From Mucilaginibacter hurinus (GTDB lineage Bacteria; Bacteroidota; Bacteroidia; Sphingobacteriales; Sphingobacteriaceae): a stretch of 64,000 bases of DNA. Position numbers and translations under genes: made by a program. Positions within the stretch are counted from its first letter, which is position 1, and each line of letters opens with the position of its first letter. The stretch covers positions 620,001 through 684,000 of the forward strand of contig NZ_QGDC01000001.1 in NCBI RefSeq assembly GCF_003324525.1. Reading direction: 5' to 3'. Below, one piece after another: positions 33,985 to 42,738 of the stretch. The notes under the pieces were generated by a model. The model did not search any database and was not told the origin of the DNA. It saw only the letters and a list, made by a program, of their open reading frames with translations.

Positions 33985-34722
33985 TCAGGGATGCCGGTCG
34001 GTCTTGATCAGGTTTTTGTCCATCAGTTCCAGGAAATGAGTTTTATAATGATCGCCCATTACCAGCGTTTCCCCATTAGTAAGCCGCAGGCGGGAACGCT
34101 CGACCACGGTAACGAAGTCAAGATTGACAATGAATGAGCGGTGGATGCGGATAAATTTAGCCGGAGGAAGGTGTCGTTCGATCTCCTTTAGGGTCAGGTA
34201 GGTCATGTGCTTACCCTCCGCCGTAAATATCTGGATATAATTGACAGCCCCTTCAATGTAGATGACCTCATCGAAGCGGATCTTGAGCAAGCGGCCTTTG
34301 ATCTCACTCTTGATCGTGAAAAAATCGTTCGGCTGGATATCTGACACCTTTTCCTCGGGTTGGCTAAGTCTGCGCTTGACCCGTTGAATACATTTGGCAA
34401 AGCGTTCGTAGTTAATGGGCTTTAACAGGAAGTCAAAGGCTTCTTTATCGAATGCTTCCAGGGCGTATTCCGGAAAAGCGGTGGTAAATACGACCGTCGT
34501 GTACAGGTTGACCATGCCGGCCAGTTCCAGGCCGGAGAGCTGGCGCATATCCACATCCAAAAATGTGATGGCGGGCGCGTGCTCACCGGTCAGAAGGTCC
34601 AAGCACTCCACGGGGTTCAGCGATGTGCCGGTCAGTTCCAATCCTGGTGTCATTTGGACGTAGTCCCGCAGTAATTCGATGGCATCAGGTTCATCGTCAA
34701 TAATAAAACAGGTAATTTTCAT
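33985..34722 (-). CDS. LytTR-type response regulator
   Basis: A 245-residue regulator. The receiver domain (about 1-120) has acidic residues D9, D10 and E11, a phospho-acceptor Asp in FLDVDM (about 56), T and K in the usual places (TTAF, LLKPI). The LytTR DNA-binding domain occupies about 140-240 (DEVIYIEGAVNYIQI, FIRIHRSFIVNLDFV). It overlaps the kinase stop by 4 bases. It converges on the LanB gene, ending 10 bases from its stop, and is likely the output of the adjacent sensor kinase. Confidence 0.92.
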   Translation of the reverse strand: MKITCFIIDDEPDAIELLRDYVQMTPGLELTGTSLNPVECLDLLTGEHAPAITFLDVDMRQLSGLELAGMVNLYTTVVFTTAFPEYALEAFDKEAFDFLLKPINYERFAKCIQRVKRRLSQPEEKVSDIQPNDFFTIKSEIKGRLLKIRFDEVIYIEGAVNYIQIFTAEGKHMTYLTLKEIERHLPPAKFIRIHRSFIVNLDFVTVVERSRLRLTNGETLVMGDHYKTHFLELMDKNLIKTDRHP

Positions 34723-35777
34723 AGGCGTAAGGTTAGTAAACAGGTAAACTCTTCCTCATTTTCAAGGATATCGAAGGTAAAACGGTCAGGGTAATAATTA
34801 TTCAAACGTTTACGGACATTCGACAGGCCGATACCGCTCTTCGGATGAGGGTTGCTTTTTCTTTTCCTGTTCCAGGTCCGGACGGACAGCGTGCCAGCAT
34901 CAACGGCCAGGCTGAATACCCCGGGCTGTCCCGGCACACCCAGTTCACCGTGTTTGAGCATATTCTCGACGAGCGTGACCAAAAGCAATGGCAGAATGAC
35001 CACTGTTCCGGTGTCCCCCTCGCAGACCAGCCTTAAGTGCAGATCGCCGCGGTACCTGAGGCTGGTCAATTCGATAAGATTGTTAAGTTGTGCCACCTCA
35101 TCACCCAGCGTTACCAGGCGCTGGTCAGCTGAACTTATTAGTGAATACCGCATGATCTCGGATAATAACATCACGCCTTTGCCGGCCCGGTCAGAGACCC
35201 TTTGAATTGTGCTGTACAGGAAATTCAGTGTATTAAACAAAAGATGTGGACTGATCTGGTTCTGCAGGTAAGCATTCTCAGCGGTGATATACTTATTCTC
35301 CAGTTCCAGTGTTCGGGCCTCATGGCGCAGCTGCTCCTTCTCCATCGCATGATTCTTGTCCCTGAACCTGATCATATATAGCATAGACCAGTAGGCGATA
35401 CTGAACCCGATCAGGAATATCTCCCTGAAAATATTGGAAAGCCAGATCTGTTTGTTGACGGCCGTGTAGGTGAACTCTATCATCAGCTTTCCTTTGAACA
35501 GCCCATCGAGCAGGATCTTGATCCCAAGATAAACGACGATCTCCAAAATGATCAGCAGGATCGCGGTCAGGTAGGGACGCTGCGTTCTGAAAAAAGCATA
35601 GTCCAGCAACACGTGGGCATTAAAGTAGAACAGCACAATGTTGGCGGTATAAAAGGTTACGTACTGCAGAACCGGGGCATTCAGGCCAGCAGAAACATCA
35701 ATGAGTGCTAATTCGTAGGTAATATAGATCGCCCATACCAGGATATGGCGGAAAAGGATCGTTCTTTTAAGTAACAT
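34719..35777 (-). CDS. LytS/YehU-type sensor histidine kinase
   Basis: A 352-residue membrane kinase. Four hydrophobic helices (about 10-25, 40-62, 72-95, 112-135) precede a coiled coil. The phospho-acceptor region is QNQISPHLLFNTLNFL (about 170-185), with S in place of N in the usual N-P-H motif. The HATPase has LVENMLKHGE and GIGLSNVRKRL. It pairs with the LytTR regulator downstream. The gene is divergent from the precursor-like peptide gene, so the intervening 124 bases carry both promoters. Confidence 0.92.
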   Translation of the reverse strand: MLLKRTILFRHILVWAIYITYELALIDVSAGLNAPVLQYVTFYTANIVLFYFNAHVLLDYAFFRTQRPYLTAILLIILEIVVYLGIKILLDGLFKGKLMIEFTYTAVNKQIWLSNIFREIFLIGFSIAYWSMLYMIRFRDKNHAMEKEQLRHEARTLELENKYITAENAYLQNQISPHLLFNTLNFLYSTIQRVSDRAGKGVMLLSEIMRYSLISSADQRLVTLGDEVAQLNNLIELTSLRYRGDLHLRLVCEGDTGTVVILPLLLVTLVENMLKHGELGVPGQPGVFSLAVDAGTLSVRTWNRKRKSNPHPKSGIGLSNVRKRLNNYYPDRFTFDILENEEEFTCLLTLRL

Positions 35778-35844
35778 GATCTGTTATTAAAGGAGGCAGA
35801 AATACCATTTCTACATAGCACAATTGCCTCCCGGCGTAATAAAG

Positions 35845-35875
35845 TTTAGTTCAAATTAACACGGTCATAGCTTTG
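35845..35875 (+). promoter_or_regulatory. Putative promoter of the lanthipeptide-like precursor
   Basis: TTTA at 35845-35848 and TAGCTTTG at 35868-35875 are 19 bases apart, matching the Bacteroidetes -33/-7 arrangement. Upstream, nested inverted repeats (GGAGGC 35792-35797 with GCCTCC 35826-35831; AGAAAT 35798-35803 with ATTTCT 35807-35812) may be a binding site for the divergent LytTR regulator. Confidence 0.6.
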
Positions 35876-35901
35876 ATCAAAACATCAAAAACATCAAAGC
35901 C

Positions 35902-36087
35902 ATGAAAAATACAAGATCAAAACTATTGCAAAAAAAGGTGGAGACCATTTGCGACTTCAATCAGGTACGTTCAAATCACCAAGCCCAGCCGACCTTTAAC
36001 CCGACACCGACAGATCCGACCTCAGTAACGGCCACGATCATCACCACTACGGTTAGTACGCAAAGAATAGGTAAAATGTTAATATAA
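35902..36087 (+). CDS. Putative class I lanthipeptide-like precursor, Cys-free core
   Basis: A 61-residue peptide. The N terminus SKLLQKKVETICDFNQV resembles the Bacteroidetes class I lanthipeptide leader (K-L-x-L-K-K-E-T-I-x-x-L-N). From about residue 25 the sequence is rich in Thr and Pro (P-T-F-N-P-T-P-T-D-P-T-S-V-T-A-T) with 12 Thr/Ser and no Cys; the only Cys lies in the leader. A LanB dehydratase is nearby and LanC is absent, which would fit a product with dehydroamino acids but no lanthionine rings. It has a good promoter. The precursor role is inferred. Confidence 0.65.
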   Translation: MKNTRSKLLQKKVETICDFNQVRSNHQAQPTFNPTPTDPTSVTATIITTTVSTQRIGKMLI

Positions 36088-36157
36088 AGTTAAATAATCT
36101 TTCCAAAGATCCTCAGGACGACCACCTAAATCTTTTAAAACACGGACCAAGGCTTAA

Positions 36158-37297
36158 TTGGAAGTAAAAATAAAGGTTTTGCTCAGATCAGAATTAACAT
36201 ATCTGGAAGCCTGCGCCAGGCTGGCTGTTAACTTTAACGAAAGCGATGCATCCGCTACAGCGGTCATTCCGGCTCAGCTCGTTGAGGAAATGGCACAACG
36301 CTGCAAGGAATTTAAGGAGCTTATGCTGCGGGAAGTTTTCAGCCCCGCTAAAGATCAGGCGATCCGCCGTTATGTACAATTTCACCAGGCAGGTCTGGTC
36401 GTACTGTCGGACGAGCTGTTCGCGGGCTTGCGTCACATCACCGGGCCGGCTGTTCCGGGTAAAAGCGAGTTGTTGCTCAGCATGCTGGAACTGGTCGAAG
36501 AGGTGCTCAGTTACCTGGAGAAGCAATTCTACGCGTATTTCGACCCGCGGCATCCCTTATCCAGTTACCATTGCGACGCTGTCAGCCGGGAATTAAGAAC
36601 AGCAATTGAAGAGCTTGCACCTTTGTTGTCGGAAAGCGGCATCGGTTCGTCATTAAAAGACGTCTTTCTGCATTCTATGGACGATGCGCTGACGCGCGTC
36701 CGTATCCATGGTGCTGACCGGGGGCAGGTGGATCACCTGTATGGTCTTAATTACCAGATCAGACAGTATTTATTGCTGCCCACCGTCGATGACCGGTCAT
36801 TTCAAGACCTGTTATACCGGCACAATTTTAACAGTACGCAGTTCGAGAGCCGGCTTCGCGCGCAGTTCCAAAGTGAACTGGCTGCGGGCAGGCAGCCGGA
36901 TCTTTTACCAATAGACCGGGAGACCGGTCTCGTGGCCGGAAGGCGGCCTTTGGATATTTTGCTGAAGGAATGGTATGCCATGCAAAACGGTACCGCTTTG
37001 GCCAAAGGCAAAGCCAGAACATTAAAAATGCTGCGATTACCGCTGCATTTATCTGTCCCCCAACTCGCGCTTTTTGCCAGGTTGTGTTACCTGGAAGGCT
37101 GTTTTCAGATCACTAACATATCGACCATCATGCGTTTCTTTACCGAGCATTTTGAGACGAAAAAACAGCTGGACATTTCACTCAAAAGTTTTGGCAAAGC
37201 ATTTTACGCGGCAGATCAAAGTTCCGCAGCCGCTGTCCGTGACTATCTGCAACGGATGATCGGCCTGATCGATAAAAACTATTTCCCAAAAACCTGA
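36158..37297 (+). CDS. Unknown protein with RteC-like C-terminal region
   Basis: A 379-residue helical protein. The best start is TTG at 36158; the first ATG in frame is over 40 codons in and would lose conserved-looking sequence. The last 80 residues (PLHLSVPQLALFARLCYLEG, then a helical stretch ending LQRMIGLIDKNYFP) follow the same order of helices as the C-terminal domain of RteC, which is the next gene. It may be a divergent RteC-like regulator of excision or transfer, but the N-terminal 280 residues are unrecognised. Confidence 0.55.
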   Translation: MEVKIKVLLRSELTYLEACARLAVNFNESDASATAVIPAQLVEEMAQRCKEFKELMLREVFSPAKDQAIRRYVQFHQAGLVVLSDELFAGLRHITGPAVPGKSELLLSMLELVEEVLSYLEKQFYAYFDPRHPLSSYHCDAVSRELRTAIEELAPLLSESGIGSSLKDVFLHSMDDALTRVRIHGADRGQVDHLYGLNYQIRQYLLLPTVDDRSFQDLLYRHNFNSTQFESRLRAQFQSELAAGRQPDLLPIDRETGLVAGRRPLDILLKEWYAMQNGTALAKGKARTLKMLRLPLHLSVPQLALFARLCYLEGCFQITNISTIMRFFTEHFETKKQLDISLKSFGKAFYAADQSSAAAVRDYLQRMIGLIDKNYFPKT

Positions 37298-37386
37298 TGC
37301 CTATGGATAAATGATACGCTACCTCGCTGTTAACTACATCGGTTTCGGATAACCGGTGGCAGCGCGATCACTTAAATACTATATAT

Positions 37387-38220
37387 ATGTTAACTAAGTT
37401 TAGCGATCGTCTATACGCGGATCTTAACCGGGACCTTAACGCTTTGGTCCTGGAGGAAGATCAGCTGATCAAAAGGTATGAGCGCTCGATCCATGCCTGT
37501 GTCAAATACCTTAAAAAACTCAAGGACCACTGTAAAACGAACGATCCCGGAACGCCCGCAGAGGAGATCTTGTTCTTTAAAACGATCAAACCGAAATTTA
37601 AGTCACAGCTTATCTATTACCAATCTTTACTGAACCTGGAGGTAAGAAAACCTATCGGGGATTGTAATGTCATCGCGGACTATCTGCGCAATGAAGGTAA
37701 AGTATTACATCACTTTTTTGAAAGCAATCTGTCATTTTATCAATACGTGCGTACCCATGCCACTTATCTTGATGACTATTATTTTGTCCGTGGCAACTAT
37801 GATGTCTTCCTGGACCCTGACCAATGTGTGGTCGATTTTGACCCCACCTTCAGTACGACCCATGATCACAAGCTCGCCCAGGTCCTGGCAACGGAACTTT
37901 TGCAGGAGTATATCGATCATACCATCCAATTGGTAACGCAAAAAGATGGTATAGTACAATTGGATGCTGATTTTAAGGACTTTGACTGGAAGCAGACCAA
38001 GGTGGCACTGATCGAACTGATCTATTGCTGGCACGAAACCGAGGCCTTTGGCAAAAAGAACCTGAAAAGTATCGTCAAATTTATTGAAAAGGCTTTCAAT
38101 ATTTCGCTGGGAAACTTTTATGACACCTTCGACTGGCTCTGCGGACGCTCCAGCCCGACCACCTACATCGATGAGATGAAAGAAGCCTTTATGATACGAA
38201 TACAAAAACGGTTAAAATGA
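37387..38220 (+). CDS. rteC: RteC-family regulator of ICE excision/transfer
   Basis: A 277-residue protein that matches RteC over its length: a helical N-terminal half (FKTIKPKFKSQLIYYQSLLN, DYYFVRGNYDVFLD) and a C-terminal winged-helix domain (QTKVALIELIYCWHETEAF, FIEKAFNISLGNFYDTFDWL). RteC of CTnDOT activates the excision operon; here it precedes the tra operon and is followed by a terminator and an operator-like palindrome. The ATG at 37387 has no strong Shine-Dalgarno, as is usual in this phylum. Confidence 0.88.
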   Translation: MLTKFSDRLYADLNRDLNALVLEEDQLIKRYERSIHACVKYLKKLKDHCKTNDPGTPAEEILFFKTIKPKFKSQLIYYQSLLNLEVRKPIGDCNVIADYLRNEGKVLHHFFESNLSFYQYVRTHATYLDDYYFVRGNYDVFLDPDQCVVDFDPTFSTTHDHKLAQVLATELLQEYIDHTIQLVTQKDGIVQLDADFKDFDWKQTKVALIELIYCWHETEAFGKKNLKSIVKFIEKAFNISLGNFYDTFDWLCGRSSPTTYIDEMKEAFMIRIQKRLK

Positions 38221-38226
38221 AGTATA

Positions 38227-38251
38227 GAAAAGCGGCGAAATGCCGCTTTTC
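38227..38251 (+). terminator. Terminator after rteC
   Basis: GAAAAGCGGC (38227-38236) pairs perfectly with GCCGCTTTTC (38242-38251) over a 5-nt loop, 6 bases after the rteC stop. The T-tract is part of the right arm. Confidence 0.65.
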
Positions 38252-38274
38252 CTGCTATTTAAAAAAAAGTTGAC

Positions 38275-38296
38275 ATCCGAGTCGGATAGACTCGGA
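38275..38296. promoter_or_regulatory. Operator-like palindromes upstream of the tra operon
   Basis: ATCCGAGTCGGAT (38275-38287) is the reverse complement of the palindrome at 18261-18273 in front of the HTH gene. It overlaps a second inverted repeat, TCCGAGTC (38276-38283) with GACTCGGA (38289-38296). It lies 47-68 bases before the first tra gene, a plausible place for an activator or repressor. Confidence 0.55.
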
Positions 38297-38343
38297 GGGT
38301 CCCAGGCAGGATTAAACGGAACTTTGACCTGTCAACGGCAGCA

Positions 38344-38943
38344 ATGGGGTTGCCGGAAAAACCGAATGTTATGTTACAACAAATTTCATGGGCCGCCTAC
38401 GCAGCTACGATATTTTTTACGGCGGTCATCTATTACGGTTATGTTATGCTGACCTATTACCGTTCAGAGCTCACCGGTACTTTTCGAAGACTAACCGGTA
38501 AAGCACCTTTAAAACAACAAACAGGTGGTGATCTTTTATTACCGGAACTTTCCGTTCTGGGAGCCACGAGGCAGGATGGCGTCGATCATATCGCCCATGA
38601 CGAACTGCTTTTTGAGCCGGAAAATGAAGAAACGGCAGCAGGCAGTACGGTACTACCTATCGGAAACGTCGCGCGGTCAGCGCTTTCAGACACGCTGGCT
38701 GAGATGATCGGCGAAACCAAAATGCTTATCCGGGTCATCAATGAATCCGGCGAAAGCCAGGAAAATTTTGAGCTGCTGTTCAGGCTGATCATCCAAAAAT
38801 ACCCTGAACTGACAAACACGCCGTATGAGGACCAGGTCAACCACTTCCTGCTTGGCGAAGGTGCTGAACAATTGCCGTTCACGCTCAGCCTGAGTCAATT
38901 GAAAACTTATTGGTCAACTGAAAAAGAACTTCAAAGCGCATGA
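38344..38943 (+). CDS. First gene of the tra operon: bitopic membrane protein
   Basis: A 199-residue protein with one N-terminal membrane helix (about 14-36, SWAAYAATIFFTAVIYYGYV) and an acidic cytoplasmic region with a helical C terminus. It overlaps traE by 4 bases, so it belongs to the transfer operon; proteins of this size and layout often precede traE in Bacteroidetes ICEs. No enzymatic motif is seen. Confidence 0.65.
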   Translation: MGLPEKPNVMLQQISWAAYAATIFFTAVIYYGYVMLTYYRSELTGTFRRLTGKAPLKQQTGGDLLLPELSVLGATRQDGVDHIAHDELLFEPENEETAAGSTVLPIGNVARSALSDTLAEMIGETKMLIRVINESGESQENFELLFRLIIQKYPELTNTPYEDQVNHFLLGEGAEQLPFTLSLSQLKTYWSTEKELQSA

Positions 38944-39284
38944 GAACGAACAGCAAAAAATCAGCCATGTCCGGCCGCAGTTTTGCCGGCAAGGTATCGG
39001 CAACCCTCAGCATCATGCTGCTGACGGTCGTAAATGCCGCGCTGGCCCAGGATGGAAATGCCGGGATCACCCAGGCGACCTCACAGGTCAAAAGTTATTT
39101 TAATACAGGCACGAACCTGATGTATGCCATCGGGGCCATTATCGGGCTGGTAGGCGCGATCAAGGTTTATAAAAAATGGAACGATGGTGAGCATGATACC
39201 GGGAAAGTGGCCTCCAGTTGGTTTGGCAGTTGTATCTTCCTGGTGATCGTTGCGACCGTATTGAAATCATTCTTCGGTGTCTGA
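38940..39284 (+). CDS. traE: Conjugative transposon protein TraE (DUF4134)
   Basis: A 114-residue small membrane protein. A signal-like first helix (MSGRSFAGKVSATLSIMLL) is followed by the DUF4134 core: GITQATSQVKSYFNTGTNLM, IGAIIGLVGAIKVYKKWNDG and SWFGSCIFLVIVATVLKSFF. TraE is an inner-membrane component of the Bacteroidetes-type mating apparatus, comparable to VirB2/VirB3-like subunits. It overlaps the upstream gene by 4 bases. Confidence 0.92.
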   Translation: MRTNSKKSAMSGRSFAGKVSATLSIMLLTVVNAALAQDGNAGITQATSQVKSYFNTGTNLMYAIGAIIGLVGAIKVYKKWNDGEHDTGKVASSWFGSCIFLVIVATVLKSFFGV

Positions 39285-39299
39285 TAAAAGAATAGCGTA

Positions 39300-39965
39300 A
39301 TGGAAACTGTAAAAACTGCTTTGATCCCGGATAAATTGCTGGAAACCCCTTATTCGGGGGAGGTCATCGCGTCACTTGAGGACGCTTTGACCCGAGGTTT
39401 AGCACATGTTCTTGTGGAACTGCAACCCTCCGAACGTTCCCTTCGACCGGCGGACCTGGTGTATTATGACGATGAAGATGAGGCGACGGATGACTGGGAG
39501 CTGAAGACGACCGGCGGGTATCTGCCTGGTGGTTCAGATCATCCGGTTTATTGCCGCCGTACGGAACGGCTACTGTGCGATGTTCGCCTTGCGAACATGA
39601 CGATGCCTGAACACCTGATCGCAGGCGTTCTATTCGTTTACCACGCAGAACAGGATGTATTTCTGGAAAAAGGGAAGCCTTTCAATCAGATCCCTATGAC
39701 CAAGATATGGGAAGATCAGCTTTGGTCGCAATTCTTTTTCGATCACCAAACAAAGAATGTCTACCAGGGCGGCTTCCCGAACGGTGAACCGCCCGCTCAT
39801 GTCCAACTGGTGATCCTCCCGACCATACCCTATTGCGATAAACTCGGAATAAATATAAAGACCCATCAGGAAAAGCAAGGAGGATCAAAGCAGGCGGCCA
39901 AACGGGCCCATCCAATTGGCAAGCCGGAAAAAACTAAATTAAAAAAAGGAAGGAAGGTGCAATAA
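39300..39965 (+). CDS. Unknown protein of the tra operon
   Basis: A 221-residue soluble protein with an acidic N-terminal half (YYDDEDEATDDWELKTTGGY) and a strongly basic C terminus (KPEKTKLKKGRKVQ). No family was recognised. It sits between traE and traF in the operon, with its stop touching the traF start by one base. It may be a cytoplasmic accessory of transfer. Confidence 0.6.
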   Translation: METVKTALIPDKLLETPYSGEVIASLEDALTRGLAHVLVELQPSERSLRPADLVYYDDEDEATDDWELKTTGGYLPGGSDHPVYCRRTERLLCDVRLANMTMPEHLIAGVLFVYHAEQDVFLEKGKPFNQIPMTKIWEDQLWSQFFFDHQTKNVYQGGFPNGEPPAHVQLVILPTIPYCDKLGINIKTHQEKQGGSKQAAKRAHPIGKPEKTKLKKGRKVQ

Positions 39966-40297
39966 TGGCCATTTACCAGATCAACAAGGGCATCAATAAG
40001 CCCATAGAATTTAAAGGACTGAAAGCGCAATATATCGGCTATCTCGCAGCAGGGCTGGTCGCATTGCTTATCCTATTCGCCGTAGCCTACATCGCCGGTT
40101 TACCGGTATATGTTTGCCTGCTGGTCATCGGTATCCTCGGCGGCACACTGTTCATGCAGGTATACCGGCTGAGCAATACCTACGGACAGTACGGCCTGAT
40201 GAAAAAAGGGGCCAAACGCTTCCTGCCCGGTTACCTTAAGTTCAACTCACGTAAAATATTCACACAAAAAGACCGATCATATGCCCGTTTTCAGTAA
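39965..40297 (+). CDS. traF: Conjugative transposon protein TraF (DUF4133)
   Basis: A 110-residue protein typical of DUF4133: MAIYQINKGINKPIEFKGLK, two membrane helices (about 23-62) and YGQYGLMKKGAKRFLPGY near the end. It is a small inner-membrane component of the transfer machinery. It overlaps traG by 17 bases. Confidence 0.93.
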   Translation: MAIYQINKGINKPIEFKGLKAQYIGYLAAGLVALLILFAVAYIAGLPVYVCLLVIGILGGTLFMQVYRLSNTYGQYGLMKKGAKRFLPGYLKFNSRKIFTQKDRSYARFQ

Positions 40298-42731
40298 AGC
40301 AGAAAAGATCTTTCCGATCTACAAAATACAGCATAATTGCCTGGTATCGGTACATGGTGATCTCACTGTGGCGTACCGCCTGCACCTTCCGGATATTTTT
40401 TCCCTGTCCGAGGAAGAGTATGAGGTCTACCACCAAAGCTGGATCAGGGCCATTAAGGTCATGCCGAAGAACAGTATCGTGCATAAGCAAGATATCTTTA
40501 TGCGCGATAGCTACCGGGGCGCGGAAGGCGTTTCAAAGAACTTTCTTACGGAGAGCGCCGACAGGCACTTCAAAGGCCGGACGTTCCTGGCACATACCGC
40601 CTACCTGATGCTGACCCAGAAAGCGGCCGACCGCAAACCGGCGAGCAGCGCATTTTCCGGTATCATGCGCCGCAGCGTCACTCCCAAACAGACCACCGAC
40701 GGCCGAATGTTGCCCGACTTTCTGGAAAAGACCGGTCAATTCGAGCGTATCTTGTCTGACAGCGGGCTCATCGGTCTTGAACAGCTTAACGACAATGAGC
40801 TATGCGGGACGGCTGAACATCCGGGGCTCCTGGAGCAGTATTGCTTTCTGCAGCATCCCGACAGCCGTCCGATGCTGAAAGATATCCATCTGAAAGATCG
40901 TATCCAGATCGGCGACCAATACGGGCAATTATTTACGTTAAGTGATTGCGAGGAACTGCCCGGGCTTTGCGGCAGCCGCCTGACCTATGAAAAATACAGC
41001 ACGGATAAAACGAAGTTCCCGATCGGGTTCGCTTCCCAGCTTAACCTTTTATTGCCCTGTGACCATATATATAACCAATTCATTTTTATCGGCGATACCG
41101 GCAAAACGCTGAAGCAACTGGAAGCCAAAAAACTGCGGCTGCAATCCCTTTCCGCATACAGCCGCGAGAATGCCATTGGTCGTGACGCGACCAATGACTT
41201 CCTGAACGAAGCCATCAGCCAGCAACGTCTTCCGGTCAAAGCTCATTTCAATGTGTTCGCCTGGACCCGCGATCAAAATGAATTGCAGGACATCAAGAAC
41301 CAGGTCGGTTCAGCAATGGCACAGATCGGTGCATCCGGCAAATTAGAGTCCGACGGTGCCGCACAGATATGGTGGGCAGGTATTCCGGGGAACAGTGCCG
41401 ACTTTCCGGAGAACGATACTTTTGACACTTTTCTGGAACAAAGTACCTGCTTTCTCAACCTGGAATCCAATTACCGGAGTGACCCGCCTGCGACCGGTAT
41501 CCGTTTCTGTGACCGGCTGACCGGCAGGCCGGTTTTTGTGGATCTCTTTGACGCGCCGCGTAAGAAGGGCATCACTTCCAATATGGGCATGTTGGTCTGT
41601 GGCACCAGTGGTGGTGGAAAAAGCATGACGGTCAATCATATCTTGCGTACGCTGTATGACCAGGGGGCACATTGTGTGACCGTTGATATCGGCGGCAGTT
41701 ATAAAGGTCTGTGCGAACTGGTGGGCGGTTATTATTTCACCTATGATGAAAAGACGCCTATCAGTTTCAATCCCTTTTACCTGCCGAAAGGCCAACTTCT
41801 GGATACCGAAAAGAAGGAGAGCCTAAAGGCCCTGCTGATCACGCTCTGGAAACAGGAGAACGAAAGTTTTATCCGCAGCGAATATGTGGCGCTCTCCAAC
41901 GCGCTTCAAGGCTATTATGATCACTTAAAACAACGTCCGGAAGCATTCGCCTGCTTTGATACTTTCTTCGAGTTCCTGGAAAACGAGTACGTACGAACGC
42001 TCAAGGCGCAGAAAGTCAAGGACAAGGACTTTGACATCGACAATTTCCTATATGTATTGCGCCCATATTATCAGGGAGGCGAGTTCGACTACCTGCTGAA
42101 TGCCAGAGAGAACCTCGACCTATTGGAACAGCGCTTTGTGGTCATCGAGCTGGATTCGATCAAAGACCACCCTATCCTGTTTCCCGTCGTTACGCTCATC
42201 ATCATGGAAATGTTCCTCTCTAAAATGCGCAAGCTGCAGGGTGTGAGAAAAGTATTAACGATCGACGAAGCCTGGAAGGCCATCGCCAACTCCGGCATGG
42301 CTGGCTTTATCCAGTACGCGTTCAAGACCATGCGGAAATTTAACGGTGTACCGAACGTGGTGACGCAGGAACTGGACGACCTGATCAGCTCGCCGATCAT
42401 CAAAGATGCCATCATTAACAACGCGGACATCAAGATCCTGATGGATATGCGCAAGTTCATGAATAAGTTCGATAAACTGCAGGATACGCTGGGCATGTCC
42501 GATAAAGGCAAGACCCAGGTATTGTCGGTGAACAAGGACAACCGGGAGATCTATATAGACCTTGGAGGACAAGTGATGAAGGTCTATAAAAATGAACTGG
42601 CTCCGGAAGAATATTATGCCTACACCACGGAAGGCCGGGAACGCGTCAGGGTCCAGGAATACGCTGCCAGGTATGGCAGTATGGAAAAAGGCATTAGCGC
42701 GATCGTGCAGGAATTAAAAAATAAACCATAA
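40281..42731 (+). CDS. traG: Conjugation ATPase TraG (VirB4-like)
   Basis: An 816-residue protein of the TraG family, which in Bacteroidetes nomenclature is the VirB4-type ATPase. The Walker A is GTSGGGKS (about 440-447), Walker B is VLTIDEAW (about 656-663), followed by QELDDL and the DMRKFMNKFDKLQDTLGMSD segment near the C terminus. It energises assembly and substrate transfer of the mating pore at the inner membrane. The start overlaps traF. Confidence 0.95.
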   Translation: MPVFSKAEKIFPIYKIQHNCLVSVHGDLTVAYRLHLPDIFSLSEEEYEVYHQSWIRAIKVMPKNSIVHKQDIFMRDSYRGAEGVSKNFLTESADRHFKGRTFLAHTAYLMLTQKAADRKPASSAFSGIMRRSVTPKQTTDGRMLPDFLEKTGQFERILSDSGLIGLEQLNDNELCGTAEHPGLLEQYCFLQHPDSRPMLKDIHLKDRIQIGDQYGQLFTLSDCEELPGLCGSRLTYEKYSTDKTKFPIGFASQLNLLLPCDHIYNQFIFIGDTGKTLKQLEAKKLRLQSLSAYSRENAIGRDATNDFLNEAISQQRLPVKAHFNVFAWTRDQNELQDIKNQVGSAMAQIGASGKLESDGAAQIWWAGIPGNSADFPENDTFDTFLEQSTCFLNLESNYRSDPPATGIRFCDRLTGRPVFVDLFDAPRKKGITSNMGMLVCGTSGGGKSMTVNHILRTLYDQGAHCVTVDIGGSYKGLCELVGGYYFTYDEKTPISFNPFYLPKGQLLDTEKKESLKALLITLWKQENESFIRSEYVALSNALQGYYDHLKQRPEAFACFDTFFEFLENEYVRTLKAQKVKDKDFDIDNFLYVLRPYYQGGEFDYLLNARENLDLLEQRFVVIELDSIKDHPILFPVVTLIIMEMFLSKMRKLQGVRKVLTIDEAWKAIANSGMAGFIQYAFKTMRKFNGVPNVVTQELDDLISSPIIKDAIINNADIKILMDMRKFMNKFDKLQDTLGMSDKGKTQVLSVNKDNREIYIDLGGQVMKVYKNELAPEEYYAYTTEGRERVRVQEYAARYGSMEKGISAIVQELKNKP

Positions 42732-42738
42732 AAACGTT

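Noticed and set aside
35818..35826. Fifth copy of the AATTGTG palindrome family (CACAATTG)
   Set aside because: Only one half is present without the central CACTG or the partner arm.
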